A DNA stretch of 64,000 nucleotides from Cryptomeria japonica (taxonomy: Eukaryota > Streptophyta > Pinopsida > Cupressales > Cupressaceae): the NCBI RefSeq assembly GCF_030272615.1, contig NC_081409.1:911796340-911860339 (forward strand). Reading direction: 5' to 3'. Shown here piece by piece: positions 1 through 11,518 of the stretch; position 1 is the stretch's first letter, and the number at the start of each line of letters is the position of its first letter. A program made the translations under genes and the position numbers. The notes under the pieces are model-generated. The model was not told the origin of the DNA and made no database searches. It was given only the letters and a program-made list of their open reading frames with translations.

Positions 1-1547
1 AATCAAACATGAGTTCTCTCAGATCTTTCTCCTGATTTGCACATCAGCATTCTTATCACCAATTATCTGCTCTTGTGAATGGTTCAACCTGACATATCTA
101 GGTATTTCATGTGCCAGTTCTATATCTTCTCAATCAGGTTCTCTATTTTCTTCCTCACTGTCATCGCTTACCGGTTGAGCATCTAATTCTGCATTTGTCG
201 GTTCTTCATTATTCTTTGCCTCTGGTTCAATGATCACAAACTTTTCCTCATTATCATCCTTTTCAAGTTCCGATCTGCTTGTACCTTCAGACTTATCAGA
301 TAGATCATCAACTTTTACATTAGCGCTTTCAACAATTTTCTTAGTTCTCTTATTGTAACATTTATATGCTTTACTCTTAGAAGAGTTACCAAGAAAAATT
401 CCTTCATCAAATTTTGCATCAAATTTCTCAGTGTAGTTATCTCTCTTAATAAAACATTGACTTCCAAAATTTTTAAAATAACTTACACAAGGTGTTTTTC
501 CATGCCATAGGTCATAGGGTGTCTTATTGTTACCTCTCTTCACTAGTACCCGGTTTAAAGTGTATACAATAGTACTAACCACTTCTCTCCAAAACATTTT
601 GGATACATCACCCTCTAATAACATGGTTCTTGCAACTTCAACTATTGCTTTGTTCATCCTTTCTGCTATGCCATTCTACTGTGGTGTCCTCGTATCAGAC
701 ATTTGTCTCTTGATACCCTATTCATCACAATACTTAAAAAATTCATTAGATGTGAATTCACCTCCATGGTCTAATCTTAAACACTTCAGGTTCTTACCGG
801 TTTCATTCTCAACTAGAGCTTTAAATGATTTCAATTTACTAAATGCTTCTGATTTCTCTCTCAAAAATGTCACCCATATCATTTTAGAACAGTCATCAAT
901 GAAAATCATGAAATACCTATCACCATGATAACTCTTTGTTCTCATAGGGCCATAGAAATCAGTACCAAATCTAAAATATTCTTAGAAATACAATTCTTGC
1001 TCTTGAAAGAAATAGAGGTCATCTTACCGATTTGACATTCTTTGCATATCACACTATCCGGTTTGACAAGTTGGGGTAATCCTCTAACAACACTTGACTT
1101 GCTTTTCTTAACCAAATTATCAAAATTAACATGACAACATCTTTTATGCCACAACCAATTGTCTTCCATTGTTGCAACCAGACAATTATTAATATTACTA
1201 TTCAAATGGAATAAGTTACCTCTAGTTTTCTTCCCGGTAGCAATCAGTTCACCATTACCTCCAAGAATTTTGCAGACTCCAATTTTAAACTCAAGCAAAT
1301 AATCTTTATCATTGAGCTGACCAACACTTTACAGATTACGCTTTATACCATCAACCCAAAATGCATCATCAACATTACTCTTCCCATTTAGATAAATTGA
1401 ACCTTTACCTTTCACTATGCAAGGAAATTTATTTCCAAATCTAACAACACCTCCATCAAATTCATCAAGGGTTATGAACTTACTTTTGTCTCCGGTCATG
1501 TGGTGTGAGCAACCACTGTCTATAATCCATTCATCACTATTCTCCAT
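1..1547 (-). pseudogene. Copia pol fragment: protease, GAG-pre-integrase, integrase
   Basis: The aspartic protease starts near 1547 with the catalytic triplet in WIIDSGCSHHMTGDKSKF. The GAG-pre-integrase region (about 1298-1000) has LWHKRCCHVNFDNL and a CKEC zinc pair. The integrase core follows (about 945-400), with the FIDDCSKMIWV and RLDHGGEFTSNEF blocks holding two catalytic acidic residues. The IPRYVRLNHS-type linker that precedes RT is readable at the window edge. Stops near 1548, 1328, 941 and 717 interrupt it. In life the product would cut the polyprotein and insert element cDNA. RT and RNase H are beyond base 1. Confidence 0.88.
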
Positions 1548-1555
1548 ATGAGATA

Positions 1556-2568
1556 CTAGTGCCTTTCATCTAATAGTTCCTCCTTCATGACTACAAACAC
1601 AATTTGTTCATTGTCATCTTCATTGGTCACACCTTTGTCTACTACAACATAACAATGTTTCTTGCCCTTTCCTTTGAATCTTCTAAACTTGTCTTTCTTA
1701 TCAATGTTAGGGAAGTTAGCAGAAATATGACCAATTTTACTACAAGAGAAGCACTTCAAAGGTAGCTTTCCTTTATACTTACCAGTGCTTCTTGGAAATC
1801 TATTTGCTAATAGTGCCTCAAGTTCCATCACTTGATCTTCATTGTCTTCATTTCCTTAGTTACTTCCATGACTTGTCCTACACTCATGATTTTGACATAT
1901 ATCTTTTCCTTTCCTAGTAGATGAACCAGTAGTTCAAAAGCTTTAAAGGAAGATTTAGTAGATTTTGTCACACTATTGTCAAAACTATTTAACTCAAAAG
2001 TTGTAATCTTACCAATCAATGAATCAATAGTTACCTTATCCTTTGAAATAGATCTAAGTTCATGGATTATGGATACTCTTATAGCATATTGAGGTTGAAG
2101 AGTTGTAAGAATTTTACTTACTATTGCATCATCTTCCATTTTACCTCCAGCACTCTTTATGCTGCCAACAACTTCTTTGATTCTCTGACCATACTGTGCA
2201 ATATTTTCTCCTTCAAGCATTCTCATGTCATCGAACTTTCCTCTCAATCTTTCCTCTTTGGCTCTTTGAACATGATCATCTCCTCCATAGATTGTCTCTA
2301 ACTTTTCTCAAACCTCACCTACAATTTCTAATCCTTGAACATCAATATATTCAGAATCAGATAAAGTACTTACAATAGCTTCTAGGGCTTGCATGTTATC
2401 TTGCTTTTCTCTGAGTTCATCTGATGTCAAGGGAGTAGTGGTAGGAGCAACACATGTTTCAACTTGCTTCCAATATTGTGCACCAAGAACTTTGATGTAG
2501 ATCTTCATTTTGTCTTTCTAGATCTTGTAGTTATCCTTGTTGAACTTAGGACCCTCTTTCTTCATCAT
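1556..2568 (-). pseudogene. Copia gag (capsid and nucleocapsid), broken
   Basis: Gag packages the element RNA in cytoplasmic virus-like particles. The minus-strand reading starts near 2568 just inside the primer site and contains a Copia gag core (UBN2-like: LRGKFDDMRMLEGENIAQY, then DAIVSKILTTLQPQY). A nucleocapsid region follows around 1713-1755, where a CX2CX4HX4C knuckle is expected. The final Cys is replaced by Phe (CFSCSKIGHISANF), so the knuckle is probably dead. Stops and a frameshift near 1829-1960 break the frame. The paralogue at 62948-63060 keeps the intact knuckle. Confidence 0.85.
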
Positions 2569-2628
2569 CTTGACTTCCTCATAATCTTTTCCTCAAGTGG
2601 TTAGGCTTTCTGCGCATAGAGGACCAAA

Positions 2629-2640
2629 GCTCTGATACCA
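2629..2640 (-). other. Primer binding site, initiator Met tRNA type
   Basis: The minus strand reads TGGTATCAGAGC two bases inside the 5' LTR. This is the usual plant Copia primer site, complementary to the 3' end of initiator methionine tRNA. It fixes the orientation of element A and the inner LTR edge. Confidence 0.93.
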
Positions 2641-2642
2641 AT

Positions 2643-4346
2643 TGTTAATCCTATGAGGATCCGGTTAATACTAAGAAAGGGGGGGGGGGGGGTAAATCAA
2701 TATTAATACCAGTTGAAACTTTAAACCCAAAATCAAACTTATATCAGATCTGAAATCATTTATCAAATATCTCAACCTCTTTTATCATATCTAACAACTT
2801 TTTTATCAGATTTTCATAACACATTAATCAAATCATTTACCACATTTACCAATACTTTCACCACTTAAACAATCATATAGATTTGATCATTTACCAACTC
2901 ATTAACCTCATCTATCATATCAAATACTTTCTCTATCAACTCTTATCAGTATCGGTAACCTTTGATAAACTTCTAATAAAACATCATAATCGGTGTCTCA
3001 GAAATAATGCATGAAATGTAACATAAACAAGAATATCACATGAAAAACATTTTACACATGCACGCCATAAGTTTTTGATGTGGAAACCCAAGTAGGGAAA
3101 AACCATGGAGGGACTTGGCACCCACAAATATTTGCACTCTTTTCAAGTATGCTCTATTAGGAGCTTACAATACTCCATGTTAGGAGAAGACCTTGTTAGG
3201 AGTCACCCGGTTAAGGAATTTTCCTAGCAGCTCGGTTAGGAGCTTGATGTTTTTTTAGGATCAACCTCTTGAGAGGATTTAACACTCTTTTGAGAGCTTC
3301 CTTGTTAGGGGAATTAAATGTTTAAGGCAAGTTAGGACCTACCCGGTTAAGGGATTTAACTTGTTGCAACTTTTAGGGAACAACAGTGAATAAGTAATAT
3401 GTTACTTGCACTTCTCTGCTTGATTGATCAGATCTAGTTATGTTGAAGACTCTGCAACTCTCAGGCCGATCTCACACTTCACTTGGATGGCTCAATAAAT
3501 TCTCTAAGACCACCGACATCATAAACATCAATTGTGCCCTCCTAAATAGCCATCTCAACTAGGTCTGCCACTAAACCCTAATTGCATCATGAATTTACAA
3601 TACAAATCATAAGAGATCATCACATATCGATATACAGATCATTACAATAAATTACAATGCAATATCAATCTTTGGTTGATCGTAACCCATTGTGAAAATC
3701 CGATATGTACCAAAGTCAAAACCTAAAACACTCTACTAAAAGTTTCGTTGATTATCGATAAATTATTCCTTGAATCGCACCAAAACAACAATTAAATCAT
3801 TTCACGCAGGTTGTGTTGTGTTACCACCTTCATGTAGACTCTCCGTCGATCACCGTCATAACAAAAATCATCACCGGTTTGATGATATCTTCACCGGTCT
3901 TAAACCCTACTAAAACCTTATTAAAACTTCATCAGAAATTTGAAACACACCTTTGGGTAATCATCACAAGTTTCGGTTCCAGTTACATACAAATTTCCAT
4001 GATACAAGCTCACCTTCCAAACCGCAAATCACCAATCATCGCCAATAGTCCAATTCAATCAAAACATCTCTTCTTTACCAGTTAAAGTTCTATTTCACAG
4101 ACTTCAGTTCTTTGCCAGTAAACCTTGTCTTCCGGTAAACCAAATCACCTAGATGACAAAACAAAACATCAGGAACATCATTTGGCATTATTTGTCATCA
4201 ATGACAACACAAATAACTGATCAAGTCATCTAATCATAAAATCGAGCAATCTCTTCATCACAAATAGACTTATATCCTCTACCGGTGTAGTCATCCATCT
4301 TCGACTGCATCACTTGCATCTATATTGGTTATGCCAAATGCGAACA
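2643..4346 (-). repeat. 5' LTR of Copia element A
   Basis: The inner end is sharp: on the plus strand the LTR begins TGTTAATCC at 2643, two bases from the primer binding site. It carries the G/C homopolymer (2682-2694) and the conserved block near 3078-3110 that reads on the minus strand like the other Copia LTRs here (accaccatggtttttccc type). The outer end is less certain. A terminal CA at 4346 fits a TGTTCGCA start on the minus strand, while 4209 is an alternative because the conserved tgtcattgatg motif lies there. No target duplication can be checked because the other end is outside the window. Confidence 0.7.
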
Positions 4347-4427
4347 ATAGTATTTAAATACAAGGAGACATTAATCTTTCTATTTAGCAAAGATAATTGC
4401 TACATTATAGCTAGTGAGCTATGAGTA

Positions 4428-5133
4428 GATTGGATTCCTAAACTACCCTATGAAATTTCAGAAGAGTTGGTAGAAGCAAAACTTTTAGAAATTATCAAAT
4501 TGGAAAAGGATCCCAATGAACCTCATTTTGGAATAGTTGAAGAATTGGAAGTTGTCTTGAGGGAGAAAATATCTAAGAAAGGATTGCAAAAAAGAGTAGA
4601 CAAAATGTTTGATGATATTGGACTACCCAGACTTGCAGATGCCTTTGGACAAAAGTTGACCAAATCTATTTTGGCATCACCCCAGGTGATAAAAATTTCG
4701 TTTGGAACTCCTGCTCAATCTACTTCTGGTGAAAAGAAAACTCCAAGGAAGAAAACAAAATCTCAAAGGAAGCTCAAGATTTAGGAAGATGAGGAAGTAA
4801 ATAGTAGCAGTGATGAAGAAATTGAAAAAGAAAAGTTTGTCATCAGTTTGAGAACCAAGAGGACTAAGATGGAAGACATTGAGGAAAAGGATGCTACTCC
4901 TACAAAGAAGATCATAAAAGACAATATACCACTACTGAATCAAAGAAGAGTACCCACAAGAAGTCAAATCAAAAGAGAGGTGAAAAGAAAAAGGAGAAAA
5001 AGGTACAACCTTCTCTTAGTGTACATAGTCTTGTAAATAATATGTATGAAAATCAATATGTAGAAAATGCTATAGGAATCTATGATGATGCACACCCTAT
5101 AGATAAAGAGATAATGGAAAGTGAAATTGTAAA
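4428..5133 (+). pseudogene. Host ORF of unknown function, piece 1
   Basis: An open frame runs from about 4428 with one internal stop near 4782 and then drifts in frame near 4990. The protein is charged and lysine/glutamate rich; residues like VEELEVVLREKISKKGLQKR followed by a K/R-rich, S/E-rich tail suggest a soluble, partly disordered protein. I do not recognise the family. It is cut at 5133 by the Tat-like element, and the matching sequence resumes at 26495 after the 5-bp duplication. With pieces 2 and 3 it forms one long intron-less reading. It may be an accessory ORF of a larger LTR element, because a purine tract and a 3' LTR follow piece 3. Confidence 0.6.
5129..5133. repeat. Target-site duplication GTAAA, left copy
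   Basis: GTAAA lies directly before the TG of the 5' LTR at 5134 and recurs directly after the CA of the 3' LTR at 26490-26494. This is the 5-bp duplication expected of LTR integrase and proves that the whole 21.4 kb is one insertion. Confidence 0.95.
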
Positions 5134-6533
5134 TGTAGACGTATAAAAATGACCACATTCCTAAATGAATATTTTATGTTCATTTCTCTATTTAATTAAA
5201 TAACTCGCATTCCTCTATTTAATTAAGTAAATTACTGAATTAAATTCACTATACCATTTAATAGGATAAATTCATTTTATTCAATTAAAGACTCTATCCA
5301 CTTTTTAATTAAATTCAAATTTAATTAAAATAGTTATCCTAAATTAAATAAATCTAATTTATTTAATTGCAACCAAATTGAATTAAATTCAATTAAAACC
5401 TATTTTCCCTCACCCACTTGCAAAATCCTACACCTCCCAATTGCATCCTAACCCTCTTTCTAACCTCTTCTATATTCTTCTAAACCTAATTAATTAACCC
5501 AAACCCATCCATTATCCCTTTTCCCTAAATTTGAGGAGGTCACTTCTCAAATTTGGAGCAAAGTCTTCAAAATGCCCAAAATTTGGAAGGACTCTTACAA
5601 ATTTGTCCCCAAAGTCTTCATAACCATTAATGGTTAACTCAACCCTCTTACATGGTTAAAGAATTTCCATAAACTCAACCTCCATCTAACCCAAGGGTCT
5701 CATCAAGCATTTATTGCTTTGACCATGGTTATCCTTAAACCTTTGCACAAGAGTTTATCCTTTGGGTAAAAGCTTTATCCAATGGATAACCCTAACTTAA
5801 CCTTAACCCTTAACCCCTAGGGTAACCATGAGGTCTTCTCAAGAATTTAATACTTCTTACATCTCCTCTCAACCAACCTTATGTTGACAATTGTCACCAT
5901 TTCATTGGTGCCAATTGCAAACATGGATTGACAACTTTCAAACTTGGCCCTTGATTGCCTCTTTCAATCCTGACCATCCATTGCCCTATTTTTGCTATAA
6001 ATAAAGCTCTCATTCCTCCATTTTTAATCATCCAAGTCTTTAGCATCACACTTATACTTAAATCCATTCAAGCTTTCATATCTTATTTTATGCTCATCAT
6101 CTATCTTCTCTTTTAAACAAGAATTAATCTAAATATGCAAATTTAGAGTATGTTCCTTATCATTTAGCTTAATCATAGACTAATATAGTATGCTAGGATA
6201 GTCTTGTTTTCTAACCTTGTCATCTTATATCTAGTTTATTGCATTTGTAGCATCATGCATAGCTTAGAATGCATCTCATCTTAAAATTAACAAAAGCATC
6301 CTTCATTCTTGCATTTGCCATCCCTAAACCATTTTGCTCAGTGATCTGAGAGCAAAAACATTGGTTTGAGGGACCGTGCAAGATAGAGAACCATGGAACC
6401 ATCCTTGGGAAGTTGAGCCATGCTTCATGACTCCATAGCTTTCACCAAGAAGTCCTGTGGGTGTGTGAGCAAGGCTCCCTAGACCTCTATTTTTCACATA
6501 TTGAGTTCTATTGGCCCGCTTTTCCCGCATACA
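5134..6533 (+). repeat. 5' LTR of Tat-like element
   Basis: It begins TGTAGACGTA and ends CGCATACA, 1400 bp, with the primer site five bases downstream. Its last 1292 bp match 25198-26489 with few differences. A TATA box sits at 5996-6003. The U3 part is rich in TTAATT-type AT repeats. A solo copy of the same family lies at 40046-41544 on the other strand. Confidence 0.95.
5996..6003 (+). promoter_or_regulatory. TATA box in the 5' LTR
   Basis: TATAAATA in the context ttttgctataaataaagc. The same box is kept in the 3' LTR (25952-25959) and, reversed, in the solo LTR (40577-40584). Transcription of the genomic RNA would start about 30 bases downstream; the start itself is inferred. Confidence 0.75.
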
Positions 6534-6537
6534 TTTT

Positions 6538-6555
6538 TGGCGCCCACCGTGGGGC
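6538..6555 (+). other. Primer binding site of Tat-like element
   Basis: TGGCGCCCACCGTGGGGC lies five bases after the LTR end. The TGG start matches the complement of a tRNA CCA end, and this string is widespread in plant Gypsy elements. I do not assign the tRNA species. Confidence 0.85.
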
Positions 6556-9500
6556 TCTACCCCATATATCAAATCAGTTTTTAAATTTAACCACTCTTGC
6601 AGGTCCACGGGAAAGGAGAATCGGCACGTGGGAGACATTTCCTAGCACATCTGGTCAATAGTCTAGTGCATCCGGTTAATTGTTCAGCGTGTTGGGTCCA
6701 TCATCTAGCACAGAAAGTTTGTTTATTAGCACATCATAATACTAAACTTTTCCTGTAGGTCTCGGTGCAGGAGAAAAACAGAGTAGCACTTCCAGAACAC
6801 AGAGTAGCGCATACAAAAAATAGTATAGCACATCACTGATTTCTTTTAGCGCATCACTATTATTTTGTAGTGCGTACAATTTGTTCTATAGTGCATCATA
6901 GACAGACAGAAATCAGAAAATCAAAATCTGTAACCGAGGGTAAAATTTAGACTTGTTGAAGTTCACTAGTCATCTAACATTTTCCACTTGTTCTCTTGCA
7001 GGATTCTAACAAATTTGTTGCAGATAGGAGCTTAATCTTAAGATTATTAGGATAGTTAGGATTTTCACTAACTTAGTTAAGTTAGTTTAAAAAATCTGAA
7101 CTTCTTTTATTCTTAAAATTGAACTCACTTTTTTGGACTTTAAAAAGAACCACAAATCAGAAAATTTCTTGCTTTCATAGGAGAAAACTTTATTTTTGGG
7201 CTTTAAAAAGGACAATACAAACCTTCCTTCTTGCAAAAGTAACTTTAAAAAGAACCTCACCATCCTTTGGTGTATAAAAGGATTCATTTCTAATTTTTGT
7301 AAAGGAAAGAACCACACTTAAGAGATTCTTGTTACAATCAAAAGAGGGAAGTTATTCCCCTTTTTGCCGGTTTCCTTTTGTTATCTAAAATCGAACTTTT
7401 TCTTTGTTGACTCGATTATTTTTTTCCTAGATTAAATAATCACTGATTTGGGGAAATAAAATTAACACCACGCTTTTTGGAGCAACATCTCTCAATAGAA
7501 GTTAGCAAATCATTTGTCTTGAAGGCTAAAAAGAAAAATTGTTTGCCTTGTCTCGAAAGTGGAAGGTATATGCTCTCCCTTTAACTGGGTGATCAAAAAG
7601 CCAAACCACTCTTAAAGCTTTCTGTACTTCACACATTTTACAACCTGTAGTAGGCTTGCCTTCCTGAGGAGTTAGAATCAACTCTTAAAGCCATTTATGG
7701 CCAGTGTGAAGGGAACGAACTAAGTGGGAAACGACTTTGATGCCAAGTATTCCAACCCACTATAATCAAAAGTGGAAAGTGACGAAAGTCCTTTTCAACG
7801 GTTGTGCGCAACGATTAGCCTTCCCCCAGTATCCTTGAGATACGTAAAGCCTTTGTTCTAAAGGTTGGGAAGCCTCCTGAGGGAGTTTATCACTGACGGC
7901 CAAACAAGAAGCCTGATTACGAACCATAGAAATAGAAGCCTTGAGCCGAGTCAGTAACCAGAAATTTATAACATCATAGTGCAAGGGTGGAGAAGAATCC
8001 GCCCCCAAGATCACTCACCATATATCTCCCAAGATATTACTCAATTGTGAAGCGATTCACTTTGAGTTAATTTCTGGTAAAAGGCAAAAAAACGGGCGCC
8101 CTCTAGGGGGTGACATGGTTGTTTGAGCTGACGGAGTATCGAGACTAGTGGGCTATGATGTTATTTATGACCTTTGAATAAAGAGTCTTTTTGAAGTGTA
8201 TTATTCGTATCCAAACTTGTTAAAACATTGAGGATTTGAACACATCCTCGCAGAACATACACTTTTTGTTAGATTAAGCAAAATGGTTGTCTTTTTTGCG
8301 TTGTGCTTGTATTTACTACTTCAGAAAATCATTCATCACAATTGAAAAACTCACAGCAAAAATCCAAAAATTGCCAAAAACCTACCAAAGGAAAATATCA
8401 GGGCAGTTTAGCATATGAGAGCAACTTCTTAGCATGTGAGGTACTTTTGATAGCGCATCAAAGCATCAAGTTAGTGCGTCTAGTCAAAATAGTAGCGTTT
8501 ATCCAAAATTTCAAAACAATGTTAAACAGTTAGTGCATACGGAAAATAGCTTAGCGCGTTGAAGCATCAGCCTAGCGCGTAGGAGTCACACTTTAGCGCG
8601 TAGGGTTTAACAGTTAGCACATCGCAGACCCATACTAGCGCATAATCTTTTGAGCCAGGCAGAAAACAAATTTTAAATAGTCAAGAACTTTAGCACGTGG
8701 CAGGGGGCAGCTCAACGCGTGTGGTCCTTTATTTAGCGCATGAAGTAAATTTGGTAGCGCATCTTGTCTCTGTTTTAGCGTGTGACCAAAACCTGAAAAA
8801 CAGAGGGCAAAACAATAAGGAATTTTGAAAATTTTGAAAACATCTTTGGAAGCCTCTTTTCATTAACATCATTTTTCATCAAAACAAAGTAACGAAAACA
8901 CAACTTTAAAAACTATTTCTTGAGCAAAATTTGTGTCAAACAAACGTTGTAAAAATCTAAAACTGATCGCACGGTAAAACATATCTATGCTATCAAAATC
9001 CGGAAAACATCATCACAAGTATCAAAAGGATCCTTTATCATCTCACAGATTTCATCTCAAAAACACTTGTTTAAAACCTAAGGTTGTCAAATCAAGTTTC
9101 CATATCGGGAGACTTTATCCATATCATTTGACACGCTTTGTCGTGAAGGGGCATCTAAACCTTCACTTTGATAAAGTAGAACTTAAGTTTTCAAAGCAAG
9201 ATCAACTAAATCCAAAACAAATCAAAAGGAAACCATTGATCACTTATGCATGACTAATCCCTATATTCTGAGAAGAAAGAATATTTATTGTAACACCACG
9301 TTGAAGAAACAACAACCGAGTTTTTCCCAATTTATCAAAAGAAACAAGTTTTTATACATCAATCGTCAACTCTTCAAATCTCATCGAGTATTCCTTCATC
9401 ACGTCAAACGTTATATCCAAAACAAATCCAACAAATTTGACAAAGAGCCTTTAAAGACTAGGGCATATTGTCAAAAATCTACCTTTAATCAAATCATAAA

Positions 9501-9640
9501 CTGTGGAGGAAGGACCAATCCGGCATTCCTGCCCGGCGAGTGTATCACTTATAACACACCCTGACCTGAACCACCAACCCCCGAGTGACATATCGAAGAG
9601 GATTTTTTCCCCTTCATCACTAAAAGTTTCTACTAAAATG
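6556..9640 (+). other. Leader region with TAGCGCAT-type arrays
   Basis: A 3.1 kb stretch between primer site and gag. It has short open frames (for example 8987-9253 and 9250-9564) without recognisable domains, so I leave them uncalled, although Ogre-like elements can carry an extra ORF here. Two clusters (about 6620-6900 and 8400-8790) contain many degenerate copies of tagcgcat, also seen as tagtgcat, tagcacat and tagcgcgt. The reverse complement of this motif fills 24230-24660. Confidence 0.7.
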
Positions 9641-11464
9641 CCTGTTGCTCGCTCTCAACAAAACCAACAAAGCGAGGTACTCGCAAAATCTAGTATGAAA
9701 CGAAGGTTATCAAATCCTTTTGAAGGTCCACACCTAGAGGATACTGAAATTTCTTAAGAACTTCTTCAGGAATGTCAGGAAAGTGCTTCATTCCAAAAGC
9801 TTGTAGAAAGGCTCATGGAAAATGACAAAGAAAAATACTTGCTCATGCTCACAAGAAAAGGAGTCAAACTCCCTGAAAACTTTGACGCATATGTGTTTAG
9901 AACGAGACCTCAACATTATGAATATCAAGAAAGACAATGGGAAGGGGAAGCACGTGACCCTGAATAAGATATCCCTGAGCAAAACATACCAAAGCAACAT
10001 ACACCAAGGCAAAACATTCCGGAGCAAAACATACCGTTCCATACACCATTTCAACCCAGGATCAATGCAAGGGAAGAACTCTTTCCTCGACAAAACAATG
10101 CACCTTTGGTTGCCCTTACTCAACAAATGCAAATGTTACAAAGACAAATGCAAGACATGCAACAAGGGACAACAGTGCGGTACTCTTTAAATGAAATTTG
10201 TCCTTATCCCTTTGACAGAAGATTGCACATGATCACTTTTCCTCCAAACTCAAACGTGCCTAAATTTGACAAGTACGATGGGAAAAGTGATCCCCATGAT
10301 CATGTCAGAGAATTTTGTACCATGAGTCTTGAATTTGCTCATGACGACACCTATCTGATGAGGTTGTTACGCAGAAGTTTGGGAGGACAAACAATGGAAT
10401 GGTTATCCAAAATTACACCACTTGTCAGATCGTTTGATGAATTGGTTAACAAATTCATAACACAATATTCCTATAACATTTAACATGCTAGAACCATGCT
10501 AGACGTCTACAACACCAAACAGAAGAACAATGAAACATTCATGATATTCCTTCAACGCTGGAGACATATGGTTTCACGATATCCTCGAGACATTTCTGAA
10601 AAGGAGAAAATAGAAATCTTCATCGATAACTTGAATGGTGAGATGAGTTACAGGCTCAAACTCCAATGCATTCCGTCTTTCGCTAAATTGATTGAAAATG
10701 GTATTCAAGTAGAAGAAGCATGTGTCAAAAAGGGAGCGCTCAAATTCTTCAAGGAAGGATCAAATTCATCAAACTACAATAACAACAACAACTTAGACAA
10801 GTCTCGATTCTGGACTTGAAACAAAAATGAAGGCAACAATGAATCACATGATCCAAAATCTAAGCAACCAGTGCTCGCATTATCTGGAAATCCTCAAGCT
10901 ACAAAGAATCCTAAAAGTGCTAATTTAAACGCTAACACCTACACACCGAATATCAATCAAGGTCAACCCAATGCAAACAACACCAGCCATACTCAAAACA
11001 AAACCACGAATCAAGGACCTAGTAACAATTCACGTGACAACAATAACAATTTCCAAAAACGTGTCTTCACACCACTGGGACAATCACTAGAGTCAGCATT
11101 CAGAGAGCTCCAGGCAAACAAGATTCTCTCTTTGCCTCCAGTCAGCAACTATGAACCCCAAATCAAACCACCTTGGTGGAATGACTAACATTATTGTGAT
11201 TTTCATCGTAACAAAGGTCATCAAATGAACAATTGCATGAGATTGAAAAACATTGTTCAAGACATGATTGATCGGGGTGACTTAACGGTAGATGGTCTCA
11301 AAACAAATGGTGACCATGGAGCTTTTAAAAATCCTCTTCCAAACCACAACAAAGATGGAGCTTCAATCTCAAACGATACACGCGGATCTCATATCAACAT
11401 CTACAATAACACCATCAATCCCATATCAGCTGAAGACCATCATGTAAATGTCATCACAATCTGA
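9641..11464 (+). pseudogene. Tat-like gag
   Basis: Gag forms the particle and binds RNA. The frame runs from the Met codon at 9641 (MPVARSQQNQQ). A Gln/Pro/Asn-rich N-terminus with MLQRQMQDMQQ is followed by the Gypsy gag core around 10250-10730: KFDKYDGKSDPHDHVREFC, then LGGQTMEWLSK, then TFMIFLQRWRHMVSRYP. A late Asn-rich region and a short H/C segment near 11190-11230 (HYCDFHRNKGH type) complete it. Stops occur at 9755, 9965, 10481, 10817, 11186 and 11462, all in a single continuing frame. It is therefore point-mutated and not rearranged. Confidence 0.88.
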
Positions 11465-11518
11465 GACCCTCATAATCATGAATCTGTCAATGTAACAACC
11501 AGAGCTCAGAAATATGTC

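Larger units (their letters stand above)
1..4346 (-). mobile_element. Copia LTR retrotransposon A, 5' part, decayed
   Basis: A Ty1/Copia element reads leftward and leaves the window at base 1. In transcriptional order it shows a 5' LTR (4346 to 2643), an initiator-Met type primer binding site, gag with a zinc knuckle, protease, the GAG-pre-integrase domain and integrase. That order, with integrase before RT, is diagnostic of Copia. RT, RNase H and the 3' LTR lie outside the window. Several stops and frameshifts make it non-functional. The same family appears on the opposite strand at the right edge of the window (62156-64000). Confidence 0.9.

Noticed and set aside
8987-9564. Extra ORF1 of the Ogre kind upstream of gag
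   Set aside because: Two short overlapping frames without a recognisable domain; the evidence is too weak to call a gene.
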